In this document: positions 23,006 through 35,423 of the stretch, in pieces
Layout of the letters: every line of letters begins with the position of its first letter
Position numbering within the stretch: position 1 is the first letter of the stretch
Source of the DNA: Hydractinia symbiolongicarpus
Taxonomy: Eukaryota; Cnidaria; Hydrozoa; Anthoathecata; Hydractiniidae
DNA length: 64,000 nt
NCBI RefSeq assembly: GCF_029227915.1
Contig: NC_079888.1
Location: 3,729,001-3,793,000, forward strand
Direction: 5' to 3'
Program-made: the position numbers and the translations under genes
The notes under the pieces: generated by a model
What the model was told of the DNA's origin: nothing
What the model saw: only the letters and a program-made list of their open reading frames with translations
Databases searched by the model: none

Positions 23006-26000
23006 CTAAATATTTGTCCATTGTTCAAGAATTTTTTTGGCGTGGTAATTTAATTTATATTTCTCCATGTAAATTTTATTTGATTTAAGCTCTTCTGTAT
23101 TCGGCATCTTAAAATTTTTTGCTATGAAGTCTTTTTCCCAATCTTTCGTAGCTTTTTCTGCTTCATGCTGAACAGCCATCACTTTTTCACGAAAATGAAT
23201 GATAAATGCTCTACATTTTTTTCTTGAATGTTCACTTTTAGTCAGCTTATATGACATATGATGACGGTCGAAGTCCTTCAATTTATCTGAATAGCCAAGA
23301 ACATACATTATGTTCTTGCATACACCTGATTCAAGAATTGGGTTTTGGTCAGCTTTCGTCTGTCTGTCTCTACAGATCTTTTCCAACTTACTATTTTCTG
23401 CAGTTTTTTTAGGATTAGTAACTGAGTCAGCTATGCAAGGTTGTTGTTCCAATGTAATTGTGTTTGATGTTTCTTTCTTAAAATGAACAGCTTGGTCAAC
23501 TTCTAAATCCAATAAGGAAGGTTGCTGTTCTAATGTGATATCTATCTCCATTTCTATCTCTTCATTATTATCATGTGATATATACGCATTATCATATTCT
23601 GCATTATCATCATCAGCCATCAGTTTGATATTACTTGTTATGTTTGCTTTTGGATTTGTAACGCCAGTCTGAGAGTAAGAAAGAGTTCATATGAGCTAAG
23701 AAGCAGGCTAGGTATCTGTAGAATTAAAGATAGATGTTGTCCAGATATAAGTAGATTAAGTTGGTTAGGACACTTGCAAGAATGAAGGAGGATAATTGGG
23801 TAAGAAAGTGTAGAGATAGACTTGATACAGAGGAATTTGAGTTGGGGGCTATTAATATACCCATCCTACAGACAGTAAGCCAAGAATGACGTATTACTTA
23901 CTTCTTCAAGTGCCTTGCATTCTATTAAATCTCCATTTTCGTCGAAAGTATTTATCTTTGTGATTGGCAATTCAATACCACGATCAACGCATTTCTTCCA
24001 ACAAGCTTCTACATCTTTTGCTACTGATTGCAGGTTGTCTTGTTTGAAATTTGTCATCAAAGGCCCTTCAACTCTGAAATCATCATCCTCTTTTCCATCA
24101 TGAAATATGATAATATCATTTTCTCTATGCCACCAAACACCATTACCATAGAGCAAAAAATCTGCAATTCTTTCCAAGTGTGCCTGATATTTCCGTAGAG
24201 GTAAGTTAATGTTAAAACAACTTCTTTTCTCATCTGAAAATTCAAAAAAGTTTATTTCGAAACAAAATGACAATCATACACTTTTTATCACATGTTAAAA
24301 TTTTAAACAAAATTAGAAAGATTAATGTTTGAATATCAAACCAGACTTTTTATTAAGTCAAGCACTTCAAAATATATTTAATTATCACATAGAACAGCCT
24401 TTCTGTTTCAGTTTATTCCATGACGACAGAACATTGCCTACGTAAAATGACATTTTCCTGTTTTGCGTTGGCAAACTCGTGTTCGACATTTGCAATTTAT
24501 ATTTGTTTTGCGGCCAAATGCTGCAGTACACAAATAACAGTTAAATATTTGCCAATGTGAATTGAAAACTTTTGTTTTCATGTGGACATTCGTCTCAGCA
24601 ATTTCTGAATGCCAACATGAATTAGAAAGCCAGTAGAAACAGATATTTTAGACTTACCAAGTACACTCTCTGAAAATTTCGATATTTTAGATGTGTTAGT
24701 TGATTTTCTAGAACATTCTTTGGCAATAAATTTCTGTTCAGCTTGAATACGGATGATGCTATTATCACGTATGGATTCTAAGGATCTGGCTGATGTTCTC
24801 AAACTTATTTGATTAATTTTGCTGAATAGCTGTTCTTCATTCTCTGTGTGTAAGGAGCTTGGTGAGATAATTCTCGATACTTCTGCTAAATGTGTTGTCA
24901 AGCCATGATAATAAATGCCATAAAGCTTTTGTGTAGACATTGACTTTAAATTATGCCCAAACAGATCTTGGCACAACATGGCATGCTGGAAACTAATATT
25001 ATGTAATCGTAGAATAATTCGTGGGGACCTTTTTTGGGATTTAAGATATGATAACCGAACTAGCTCCATCAATGTGTACAACAACTCTTTGATTTCCTTT
25101 CTGCAAGTGCTTTGCATTGATTGGTAAACAACTATTGATGACAGCCGATAGTCAGATCCTCTCACCTTGTCCTTCGAACCATATGTGGCATCTAGGGACT
25201 GTTGAAAAATTTTATTCTCTTGAGGTGTCAACACTTCATGCAAAACATCCCACAAATTCTTGATATGTCCTTTACAATCATGCAGTGGTTCAATCGGCAT
25301 CACTTCATAATTAGCAAGATTCAAGGACTCCATTGTACTATGTTCATTTCCAAAGCAAAGAGCTGGAACACGGATAATTCCTTTAAAAAAAATTGTTGAC
25401 TGAATTTATAAATTTTAATGAGTGTAATTTTGAAAATAAAATCAGAATTGTTTTTATGCTTTTCAATTTTCCTCAACATATCTGATTTTCTTTTGCTTTA
25501 TTTGTAGAAAAATTTTCAGACAAATATCAACTAACATCAACTTATATAAAACTTTTGCGAAAAAGGCCAAAATTTGCAAAAGTTATTTTAGTTTATCAAA
25601 AATAAAATAGCCCTAACCTGTCAAATGATTTTTTAGTAGCTGTTCAAGGTCCTTTTTGTGCAACTTTTGATGAACTGGTAAGTCACGGTCAAGGTTTCTG
25701 TAATTTACTTCAAGACCCAGTTTCTCCACATTGAGTTGTTGAAATGGAGACACAGCTTTTTGTTGTTGTCCTGCTGGGCCTGATATTACCTAAAATAATC
25801 AAAAATAGTTAGTTAAAAATAGTTAATGTTATGTAATAGAAATCTATAAATTTGTCATTCATATTTTGTTTCATTTACCTGGAATAAATAATTTTCTATA
25901 CTTTTTGTCAGAATTACAAATAACGAACAACTTATTTTGAAATTTATGTACCTTCTTCCTTCTTTGTTCCAAGGACACTATTTTGTTACTGTAGACATGG

Positions 26001-29000
26001 GCTATATCTGTAAATCTTGATTTTTTGCATCCACAAAGACAGGGAAAGTTTCCACCATGAGAGTTACCACTCTCGTATTGTATTTCAGGATGGTCACCTA
26101 AAATATAAATGAATTCCTGTTATCCTTTTTTAAATAAATTGTTGCATTATGCAGATTAAACTTGTGTGAATTGAATTCCATCAACATACCATGAAAAAAC
26201 CTTATCACATCAACCACTTTCTTATCATTGACAATTAATGGGTCAGACAATTTTCTAATGTCATTAAGTCTGGTTTCGACATATGAAAGCTTCTCTGCAA
26301 TGCTATCCTGGGCAAAACTATGGAGTCATGTACTGGACAAAAGTCACGCTATAGAGTGTCGTGTTGCGTAGTAGAGTGTCGAGGTTCAATATAGATCCCA
26401 AGGTCGCGAGGCGTAGTATAGGTGGACGCGAGGCGTAATAGTGAGACGCGTATGTAATAATAGAGAGACGCGAGGCGTAATAGAAGGACGCGAGGCGTAA
26501 TAGAGAGACGCAAGGCGTAATAGAGAGACGCGAGGCGTAATAGAAGGACGCGAGGCGTAATAGAGAGACGCGAGGCGTAATAGAGAGACGCGAGGCGTAA
26601 TAGAAGGACGCGAGGCGTAATAGAAATACGTGTAAAGTCGGAGCGTAATAAGATGTGTGATGGGAGGATCCGTGTCAGAGAAAGAACTACGCTTACATAC
26701 ATCTTCACTTTTTTCTTGTCATGAATACTTTAAAAGGAAAAAATGAAAAAAAAAGATTCCATACTTGGTGTACAAGGGCTACTAGTTCATCATAACCTCT
26801 CGTGTATATTATATGCCTATTAGAGGGGAGTTATGATAAGCAGAATAACAACCTCGATCAGGGCATAATACAACTTTTCGACGTTGGGACGGGGAAACAA
26901 AAAAGAGCGCGCTCTATAATTAGGCACGGGAAGAACTTATTAAATGACTACTGCTGTGGCTATTTTTTCGCGTGGTTAGAAGAACTGAAGGAGCTTTATT
27001 TTACCTAAGCATAATATCTAGTACGTATATAGTGAACAAAATGTTTGAATTTCTTCTTTGTAATGTATCTAATGTAACTAATGTCAAGTTAAGCAATTCA
27101 ATCAAAAGTTCTGTGAGTGAACTAATAGTGGTGTTCATAACAATGTACTTTCTACGACCTGAACAGTTCGAAGAAACACTTCGATACCGAAGTTATCGCA
27201 ATTTGCCATTGGATCGTTAGATCTACAAAATTCCAGGTATAAGTCATTACTTTGAAATGGATGATTTATCTCGGGAACCACAATAGCATCGTCACGGGTT
27301 TCGATATAATGACTCGGTACACTCCAATCTATACCATATGAATCGCAGTCATCGACAATATCATCTTCTGACGGTCTCCTTTGCAACAACAAACCTCTTT
27401 CCCATAATTGAAGAGGAGAAAGGTTTCTCTCTGTTCGGATAGGATGGTGATCATAGCCCAGGATAAATCTTTGAAAATGTGCATTTATTCTTGGAATAAA
27501 AACATAATGAAGGCAAAACAAATGCAACTCATTCGATATATCCAAGGCTCCTATCTCTTCCAAGTAAGTGAATATGTTGTGGTATATGTATGTGCAGCCG
27601 TGGAATAGATCTCTCCAGAACCTCTCTATCCTTTGGTTATGGCAACTTTTCCCAGCGATAAAGCTACCACGATTACTTCCTCGTCTTGATATCATAAACC
27701 AAGCAACGTCTACATTTTCCACCCCATGATCTCCTCTTACACGCGACGGCAAGCCAAAATTTTGTACTGCGGTCAGAAATAAATCGAGTACTACAGTAGC
27801 CTTGTTACTTGATCCGCACGACAGAAACATTAGACGCCTAGAATACCCATCTATGCCGCCATGAATGACTATCGACCATCTTATCAATTTGTGATTGCCG
27901 TCTATATGCCACAATGACCTTGGCGCTGCAACACTATATTTTCTTCTTCGAACTACATTACGTTGCAACGAGCGCATCAATAGCCCTGATGGATCAACCC
28001 GCCACATACTATCACGAACAACTTTCCAAGGAATGTGATAACCATGAGACAGTAAAAAACCTTTCATTCTACGTATGCCACAGTTAGGAAAATCTGAAAT
28101 AATTTTTTTGACATGTTCATCAAGTTCCTCGTCACCAATCATAGTGTGCGATTTAGGTTCAATATCAAACTCTTTAAATCTTCTTTGAATAGTTTTTGCA
28201 CTTACTCCGAACATTTCAGCTATTGCCGTCTGCGAAAAATTCAACCTCACTAAAGTTTTTAGAGTTTCCTCAGGTATATCGAAAGAAGGCCTGCCTATCT
28301 TGTGCCGTACAGTTTCCGCGTTACTAGTTTTGTTCACTGATTGAATTATCACTGATGCTTGATGAATACTACTCAGTACATTTTCGGTTATAACATCTGG
28401 ATACTCTAAAGCTGCTCTAGAGCAGAAGCTGTAAAGTTCATCAAGTCTATAGACAGGATAATCCAAATCTGCTGTATTCGCGTCAACAAAGGATGACAAT
28501 AACGACTGGATTAGTTTCAATGTATCAACAACAGAATTCTTAATAAAATCAACTGGACTCAATTGTTGTATATTCATGTTATATTCTGAAAAATAAAAGT
28601 ACTGCATAAGTACACGAAATGTCAACAAAACCACTTGTTTGTTTAATCATACAATAAATCCTAAAAATGCCAGACGAAATTCCCTCCAAAATGTTCGAAA
28701 TATGTTTAAAAGTTACTTAACGATAACAGTTCTGTTTTTAAATAACTTTCTCTGAGTGAGTCGACCGTATATAAGTAGAACATTTTTTCACATAAAGAAC
28801 AAAATAACAAACATAACCCTTGTGAAATAAAAAGAAAAGAAAAATATCTTCTTGGTTAGCACAGCTGAATGATAATGCAATGCGTAACTTGATCACGACT
28901 ATAACCATACATCTTTTCCATATAAAAGTTAGAAAACAAACAAAATAGAACAACAAAAAGACGAACTTATAAATGCATGTGCAGTATATATAGACTTCAA

Positions 29001-32000
29001 GGAGCGTACAAGTCAGTCATAAATTCGAGACTAATCATAATCAATCTGATCATTAAAAGTATGTATATCACTGGAAGAATTCTTGCATAGGACTGACAGG
29101 ATTTTTATATTCCCCCCCACCAGAAAAAAAATCAGTTTTATAGAAGTGAGGCATATTTTGGAAGAAAAAGAAAAAAAATCGGCATTTTTTCTCAATGACA
29201 ACATAATAAGAACAATGACAACATAAGCTAAAAATCGATCACCTTGAAGGAAAAAAATAAACTCGTTAGTGCCCCTAAAAATTTACAATTATCATGGATT
29301 TGCGAATCCCTTTGATTCACATGCTAAAGCTGTTGCCAACATATTGTGAAACGCCTTTTCTACAGAATGAACTGTAGGTAGGTAGATTATTTTTAAACAT
29401 GCAGAGGATTTGCACATACTGTTTTTTTCATCATCCGACATGTATTTCACTCTGATTTCATTTTTCATACCATCCAGTGGAACAACTGTATGACTAGTAC
29501 AGAAGGCAAGTACTTTACTCAATGTCATACTGTCACTTTTTTCAATAAACGACAGAAAAAATTTCTTTGCCTGTGTCTCCACGAAGGAAGTTGGTTCGTC
29601 AAAACTAAAACATTTGATAAATTCTTTACTCTCAATCATGCGATAACCAGCACAAAATATTTGATCCATAACTTTCCAATGACACCGAATCGTATTCAAG
29701 AAATTGCACGAGCTCAAACCTTCGAATAACATGTCTGAAGAGTTTCGGCGTGACAATATCACATCATTCAAAATGAGTTGTTGAACCAGTAATGGGACAT
29801 TTTCTTTGTTAATATTCTTGTCGGCAGGCCAATGCGCAGAATTAATAAGTGACCAAAACACATCTTGCTTCTGATTGTCCTTGTAAAGCAGTTTGTCTAT
29901 ATCGTCCTTTGTTTTACATTGATCAAGTGATTCAATCAATTCAATCAAATTTTCAGTTGTTGCATTTGCTGGTATGTGGCTTTTATTCAAACTTTCAATC
30001 AAACTGTCGGTATCTCTACCACACATGTGTAAAAAGTATGGTTTTGCTAATACTGGGAAGCCGGTGTCAACACCAGCAATCAATGAATGTACGATAATCA
30101 TACCAGCAACTTTGAAAAGCACAGCTTTTGTGATGTCTTTCACAGGCAACAAACTGTTATTTTCACCTTCAAATAGACGATTTTTAACTTCTTCTAACAA
30201 AAGGTTGAAATATTCGGTTTTCATTGCCCCACCATCAAGGCCGTCCTCTCCTTTAAACTCAATGATCAATTTTTTGGTCATAACTTGAGAATTCACAAGG
30301 TTCCTTTTGTAAAATCTCAAGGATTCCATCCAAAGATTGTCACGTTCAATTTCCAAAGTGATTGTATCATTTTCTGAAGCAAGAGATGTAATTTGATTGA
30401 GAATTTCTTTTAAAGACATGTCCTTATCTACACATTTAATTTGCAGCATGTCAGACATATTTTCACTTGCACTTTTCTCACTCAAAATATTGGCTGCCAC
30501 ATCGATAGATTTGGTATTCCGTAAAATGTCCTGAATTGTGGCTTTAGAGATTCGAGGAAACATTGCCGACAAAGTATCGATATGGGGAGAAGTACTTCCT
30601 ACTTCTTTTTCATTCGATGGCCCAGCTTCATCGTCTATCATCTCTGGAAAAATGTCATCATCAAGTTGACAATAAGCTTGATGGAATCTTAAATCATTTA
30701 ACGGATATTTCTGATTACATCGTACACAGTTAACTTCAATACCTGAATCCATAGTTGGTTCCTCCATTGGTAAGTCGCTCTGCACTGGTCTGATGTATAT
30801 TACAGCGTGACCGGGTACTAAATTTTTTAAATAGCTGATAGAATAACCATCTTTTCTTGGTGGTATCAACACCAATGGTCGGTTTATTCCACCACTCTCA
30901 GCCCTCAGAAGTTCAATGCCACCACTCTGTGATGATAATTTTGGATAAGCTTTTGTTAACTCTTCCAGAAGCATAGCATGTGTTCCAGTTTTGGAAGGAA
31001 AAACAACTTTTTCAATTCCGAGACCAACTTGGTTTAGCTCCATTAATTCACGTGTATTAGGTGAAACTGATGTATCTTTGTAGCTCAGTGCACAGAATTT
31101 ATGGGTCCATGTGTCCTTAATGAAGTTATTAGAGAGACGTGGTTTCTTTGCTTGTGGGCGATATCGGCTACCACCAGCATTCAACGCTGGAAATTGCTTA
31201 CTGAAACAGAACAAGAATTAAAATAAAAATCTGTCTCAAACATAATAATCTTTCTACTCAGTGTATACAGAAAAAAATTAAAGTTGAACAAAATCAAAAA
31301 AATGAAAAATGTTATAAAAAGGTACAAAGGCACGAAAAAATTCAATAGTCACAATCAGCATAATGCCTGTGAGCAGTACTCCTGGAGAGATGATTATTGA
31401 AACTTATCGAAAAGATACAAAGGAGGCAATGATCATGCTGGGAGCAGAAATTCACAACTCTTAAAAATATCAACCTACTTGAAATCTTGTAGAATTCTCT
31501 GATGTTGTGGACTTGGATGTAAGTTTGGACTTGGATGTGAGTTTGGACTCTGGAAGATGTTCTGATTTGGATTATTTTGAGTACTTGTTGTTGATGATGA
31601 CAGACCATCCAATGCATTATTCAGTCTGTCTATAGCGTCTTTCACTTTCTGCATGCTGAATCAATTTTTAATTCCTAAAACATCACATACAATTTAGCTT
31701 GAAAGTTTTGAAAATTACAACCATGCCGATAAATATTCACGATAGTAAGACAAAAATTTAAAAATGTCTTAAGAATATCCTTAAAGGAAAATCGAATAAG
31801 AACATTGTACATATTTGCTGCATTATTTAAAATTCTTGAAAATGGGTGCAGTGTCACTTGAAGAAAACCAAAACTTGAGAAATTTGCCATCATTACAATA
31901 CACCTGTTGACAGTGTTGTTGTACACATGCATATGCACCGCACAGTTCCATTTAACTACCAGTCGTAGTCCTACGTTCTGTTTTATAAGCTGCCCTGTTT

Positions 32001-35000
32001 ACCTATCAAAACATTGTAATCACATGGTGATACAAAACACAATATTAATACAAAAACAGCACATTGCTTATAACAGAATAGCATGCAAGCAGTGTAATAA
32101 CATTTTTCGGCTTATCGGCACCCTCCTCGTTGCAGGGGGAGGGGGGTTGATTGGTGGTGTATACAAGGGAAGGAAAAAAGGAAGTAAAAGTTGCTAGGGC
32201 AAATAATATAATCCATTATTTATAGCAATAGTATAGCTAGCCCATTACAAATTTTAATGAGAAAATATATATGAGGAGGGGGGGGGGGTGCCAGCTATAC
32301 CTGTGTTGACAAATGTCGTCGTTGCCCTACATTGCTTCCCTTCACTACTACACATACTTATGAATTAGCAACTTCTCACAATTTATCAGAATATAACTAT
32401 AATACAGCAGAAATTAAAAAAACAGGAGAGAAAAAATCAGAGAGAACGGTCAGCCCAGCTGCTACAAAAACTTACTTTTTCTTTCGTGTTTTGTCTTGAT
32501 TAATTTGCCAGTCAATTGAAAAAATTCGAAATTTATTCACGGGTAACCAAGGCAAATGGCGCGAAAGTACGCGTCCCCTCTTCCTACACGCCGCGTCGCC
32601 CTTGTTTGCGCGTCTTTCCATCACGCAACGCGTCCTTCTGTTACGCATCGCGTCCTTCTATTACGCCTCGCATCTCTCTATTATTACATACGCGTCTCAC
32701 TATTACGCCTCGCGACTCTCTATTTCGCCTCGCGTCCACCTATACTACGCCTCGCGACCTTGGGATCTATATTGCACCTCGACACTCTACTACGCAACAC
32801 GACACTCTATAGCGTGACTTTTGTCCAGTACATGACTCCATACAAAACCAATAATATAAACGGATGGACGCTCCACAAGTTCTTGAACATCATGACAAAT
32901 TCCTAAAATTTAATTTAGCGAACATTATTAAGTGGCATTTAATGTCTACTATCAAAGTAAAAAAAGTAAATATTTTTGATTTTAGATATCTAGAATTTTG
33001 GTGATCAATAACAATACTTCTAAATGACATACCTGTTTTTGCATACATTTCCTCATCTGTATAAAATAACTTGTCATCGTAAACAACTTTGACAGTCAAT
33101 AGTAAATGGCCAGCACTCAAAAGTGATGCATGATCAGACCATAGTATGAAGTATCTTGTCAAAGCACCTTTTGGATTTCTCATAATCCCCAAACTTTGAT
33201 GTTCTTCAAAAATCTTTCTGCGAATGTCACTCAGTGGTATACAACGACCAGATACTGTGAATTCTTCATTGAAAATCACTCCATTCTTTATCACAGCTTT
33301 TTTATATTTTTTTGGCTCAACCAAAGATCCTAATAGAATATCTCCAGATTCAATCTTCTTCAGTATCTCCTCTTTTATTTTTTCAAATGTAGGGGGCATA
33401 GGAACCGACACTCCACTTCCATCTGTAAAAAATGAAATGTTCTCAATATCTCTCTTTCTGAACAAGGAATGTTAAGTTGATTGTACAAACGCTACGATAT
33501 ATACATCCTCTTTTTGTATAATACATATTTCTAAAAGTATTGTGAAGATGCAATGTGTTTTAGGTAAACATTGTTCTACACACAGAAATCTACTGTAACA
33601 CTTGAAAGAATTTAAGAATCTTTTGCTATAAATTATACAGATTTGATGACAAGACACAATGTTGGAAGCGTACATTATATATCAATTCTTCTTTTTTTTA
33701 GGTACTCACCTGGAAACTTTTCATATTTTCGACGATATTTGCATGGGTTAACAAAATTGTTTGCAAATTTTGATAAATCAACACCGTTATCTTCGAGAAA
33801 TTCCTTAACAACTGTATTTCCAGTAGTTCCAGGTATATGATATTTTCGGGCCAAGTCAGAGTAATTTATCTGCAAGAGGAAATAAATCGATGTGTCACAC
33901 AAGTTATTTTTTTGTTCAAAATTGGACAATGATATAAATGGCAATGTGTTCAACACAAATGTTAACAGATACATGAAGATATACCTTACTACCAACATCC
34001 ATTCCTAACACTTCTTCAAGTAGAGCATGACGATCGAAATTTAATTTGTTTGGATCTGGACTATGTCGTTTTTTCTTGATTGGTGTGTCATCTACGTCTT
34101 GATTTTGTTGTAATTTTGTCCGCCCTATGGTTAGAAACAACTCCTTAATATATTTTGTTTAAAATAATTTTTACAGTTTTTAGTTTAGTCAATAATGATT
34201 TGCGAGACTGAATTCTACGAACCTAAGGTTTTATTTATTTTTGCTATTTTTTTTGCATTTATTCACACAGCAACTTATTTTCATAACATAGTTTTAATTA
34301 TTTCTGCGTGTTAATTTCGTGGGGTTATATACTTCATCATGATATATGTTGATTGCTTATTTTTTCATTTTAATATTTGTTTATATATATATATATGCGT
34401 GTATATAATTATTTATAAATTTATATTCAAAAAATGCAACAATAAAATAATACCATTCAAGAAAAACCAGTGCCTGTAGGTGAATGGAGATACAGTACAG
34501 GTGAAAGATTAAAATTAAAAAATATATATAGCTATACCTATCATTCTTTTAATTGAATTTTCTTTACTTTCAAAGTATTGAATCGATCTTGATTTTTTGT
34601 AGGAAGCTTTTGATTGTCTGATGCCAAAGATTGTGTCTGTTGCTTTATTTTCACCAAAACATTTTTTTTCCAAGGATTTTTTTATTATTTTATTCCGTTC
34701 TCTAAGCTCTTTCTTTTTATCAGACTTGGACTTCACTTGAGCAATATTAGCTGATTTGACCTTTGTGAGAACCTTTGTGAATGGAGTGTCATATATACTG
34801 TCCCATTTTGAGTTGATACTATTAAGTACAGATTCTGCCGTTGTTTTCATATATGACATGTCAGTCTTTGTTTGAGGAATTGTCAAATTTATGGTGATTG
34901 GATGAACTGGTGTTGTGTTGATACTGTTTGGAGTAGTAATCGTTGATATGTTGTTATATGTTACATTTACAGGTGTGGACGTATTATTTGTTGTAGTTGG

Positions 35001-35423
35001 AGTTTTATTATTCGTACTATTTACAGTGTTTGATATATCTGTTAATGGTTTTTTAACATTGTTGATTTTTTTTGTTCTGTGTGATGTTGAAACAGGAAAT
35101 GTATTTTTATTTTTTTCTAATAAACTGCATGCTTGACATGCATGTATAGTATGCCTAATCTTCTCATTATCTTTGAGTTTCTTCCAATTGTCTTGAGAAA
35201 AATCATCTAGGTATTTTTCCCTTACTTTACCGTTCCACTTTTTTTTTCTCACAAACGCAGTAAGTTCCTTGGACTTTCTGTCAAAATGATTTTTCGTTAT
35301 GGATACATCAGGAAACATCGCCATAAAATTTGAAAAACGCAAGTCACAGTGATGATGACTTATATTTTTCATCCCATTCAATACTTCAGCACGCATAAAA
35401 GCGCATTCAAAAACGTTTGCCAT
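23006..35423 (-). CDS. Transposase of the DNA transposon, 10 exons (exon 5 split by the nested element)
   Basis: Model, minus strand: 35423-34538, 34124-33985, 33869-33710, 33422-33033, 32902-32843 + 26312-26190 (one exon, cut by the 26319-32842 insert), 26097-25952, 25789-25618, 25380-24658, 24233-23902, 23668-23006. Every junction has GT...AG and matching phase. Total is 3795 nt, i.e. 1264 codons plus stop. The N-terminal exon is basic and Ser/Thr/Asn-rich. Exon 4 ends in a [13 protein letters not shown] / YTDEEMY region. Exons 5-6 hold [14 protein letters not shown] and the Cys motif CLCGC. Exon 7 looks SAP-like ([11 protein letters not shown]). Exon 8 holds [13 protein letters not shown]. 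Exon 9 holds [18 protein letters not shown] assign transposase function from family resemblance; catalytic acids were not mapped. Confidence 0.8.
23672..23870 (+). pseudogene. RTE LINE C-terminal fragment inside a transposase intron
   Basis: Plus-strand reading gives [19 protein letters not shown], then LSWLGHL and a stop-riddled tail. This is the typical carboxy end of RTE reverse-transcriptase ORFs (LRSRLG...WLGHVER). It lies in the intron between the last two transposase exons. The acceptor at 23669-23670 lies at its edge. Confidence 0.65.
26319..26690 (+). repeat. Left inverted terminus with about a dozen 19-20-bp tandem repeats
   Basis: Outer 75 bp unique, then tandem units of the type GAGACGCGAGGCGTAATAGA from about 26425 to 26630, with variants AGGACGCGAGGCGTAATAGA. 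GC-rich and CpG-rich against an AT-rich background. Probably the transposase-binding array. Confidence 0.85.
27135..28577 (-). CDS. DDE integrase/transposase of the nested IS3EU-like element
   Basis: A 480-residue frame from the ATG at 28577. An acceptor TTTTTCAG ends 11 bp upstream of it, so a 5' non-coding exon is likely. Residues about 95-165 contain a helix-turn-helix ([19 protein letters not shown]). The retroviral-type integrase core follows with [12 protein letters not shown] (first Asp), VRGDHGVEN (second Asp) and [11 protein letters not shown] (Glu). No stop or frameshift, so it could be functional. This DDE protein class recurs in fish and cnidarian genomes. It would bind the GC-rich terminal arrays, cut and reinsert the element. 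Confidence 0.85.
   Translation of the reverse strand: MNIQQLSPVDFIKNSVVDTLKLIQSLLSSFVDANTADLDYPVYRLDELYSFCSRAALEYPDVITENVLSSIHQASVIIQSVNKTSNAETVRHKIGRPSFDIPEETLKTLVRLNFSQTAIAEMFGVSAKTIQRRFKEFDIEPKSHTMIGDEELDEHVKKIISDFPNCGIRRMKGFLLSHGYHIPWKVVRDSMWRVDPSGLLMRSLQRNVVRRRKYSVAAPRSLWHIDGNHKLIRWSIVIHGGIDGYSRRLMFLSCGSSNKATVVLDLFLTAVQNFGLPSRVRGDHGVENVDVAWFMISRRGSNRGSFIAGKSCHNQRIERFWRDLFHGCTYIYHNIFTYLEEIGALDISNELHLFCLHYVFIPRINAHFQRFILGYDHHPIRTERNLSPLQLWERGLLLQRRPSEDDIVDDCDSYGIDWSVPSHYIETRDDAIVVPEINHPFQSNDLYLEFCRSNDPMANCDNFGIEVFLRTVQVVESTLL
29292..31654 (-). CDS. HECT-type E3 ubiquitin ligase with zinc-finger and CUE-like domains (element cargo)
   Basis: Two exons: 31654-31479 and 31200-29292. Splice sites are AA/GTAGGT and CTGTTTCAG/T, joining in phase to 2085 nt (694 residues). 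Exon 1 is Ser/Asn/Pro-rich. Exon 2 has a CxxC...HxxxC finger (CVRCNQKY, then FHQAYC), a CUE-like helix pair ([19 protein letters not shown]), and a HECT domain beginning near [21 protein letters not shown]. The HECT domain ends with [13 protein letters not shown], where the cysteine sits at the catalytic TCxxxLxLP position. It resembles the G2E3-like HECT proteins of animals. HECT ligases form a thioester with ubiquitin before transfer. Presumably it acts on a host protein that limits transposition, or on the transposase; that is inference. Confidence 0.85.
31655..32554. other. Non-coding 5' region of the nested element
   Basis: Upstream of the ligase gene. Contains G runs near 32130-32150 and 32278-32289. 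No gene recognised. Confidence 0.55.
32555..32842 (-). repeat. Right inverted terminus with shorter repeat array
   Basis: Inverted match to the left end, with roughly half as many GCGAGGCGTAATA units and more divergence between units. Confidence 0.8.

Larger units (their letters stand above)
26319..32842 (-). mobile_element. IS3EU-like DNA transposon nested in the transposase gene (integrase + HECT ligase)
   Basis: Inverted ends start TATGGAGTCATGTACTGGAC at both termini, continue identically for about 75 bp, and go on into tandem arrays. Target duplication CAAAAC lies at 26313-26318 and 32843-32848. Removing it rejoins the host exon in frame across VYIIGFAQDS. A 5'-TAT terminus, 6-bp duplication and IS3-like DDE integrase fit the IS3EU superfamily as I know it. 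The element is 6.5 kb and carries two minus-strand genes. Confidence 0.85.

Noticed and set aside
26400-26640. CRISPR-like array
   Set aside because: The 19-20-bp units are directly adjacent with no spacers, lie in a transposon end, are mirrored at the other end, and the DNA is eukaryotic.
26349-26708. A repetitive 119-residue protein
   Set aside because: The open frame is a by-product of the 19-20-bp tandem repeats in the inverted end; it has no start context, splice or motif support.
34915-35136. Hydrophobic membrane protein
   Set aside because: Val/Leu-rich frame is the antisense of the Asn/Thr-rich part of transposase exon 1.
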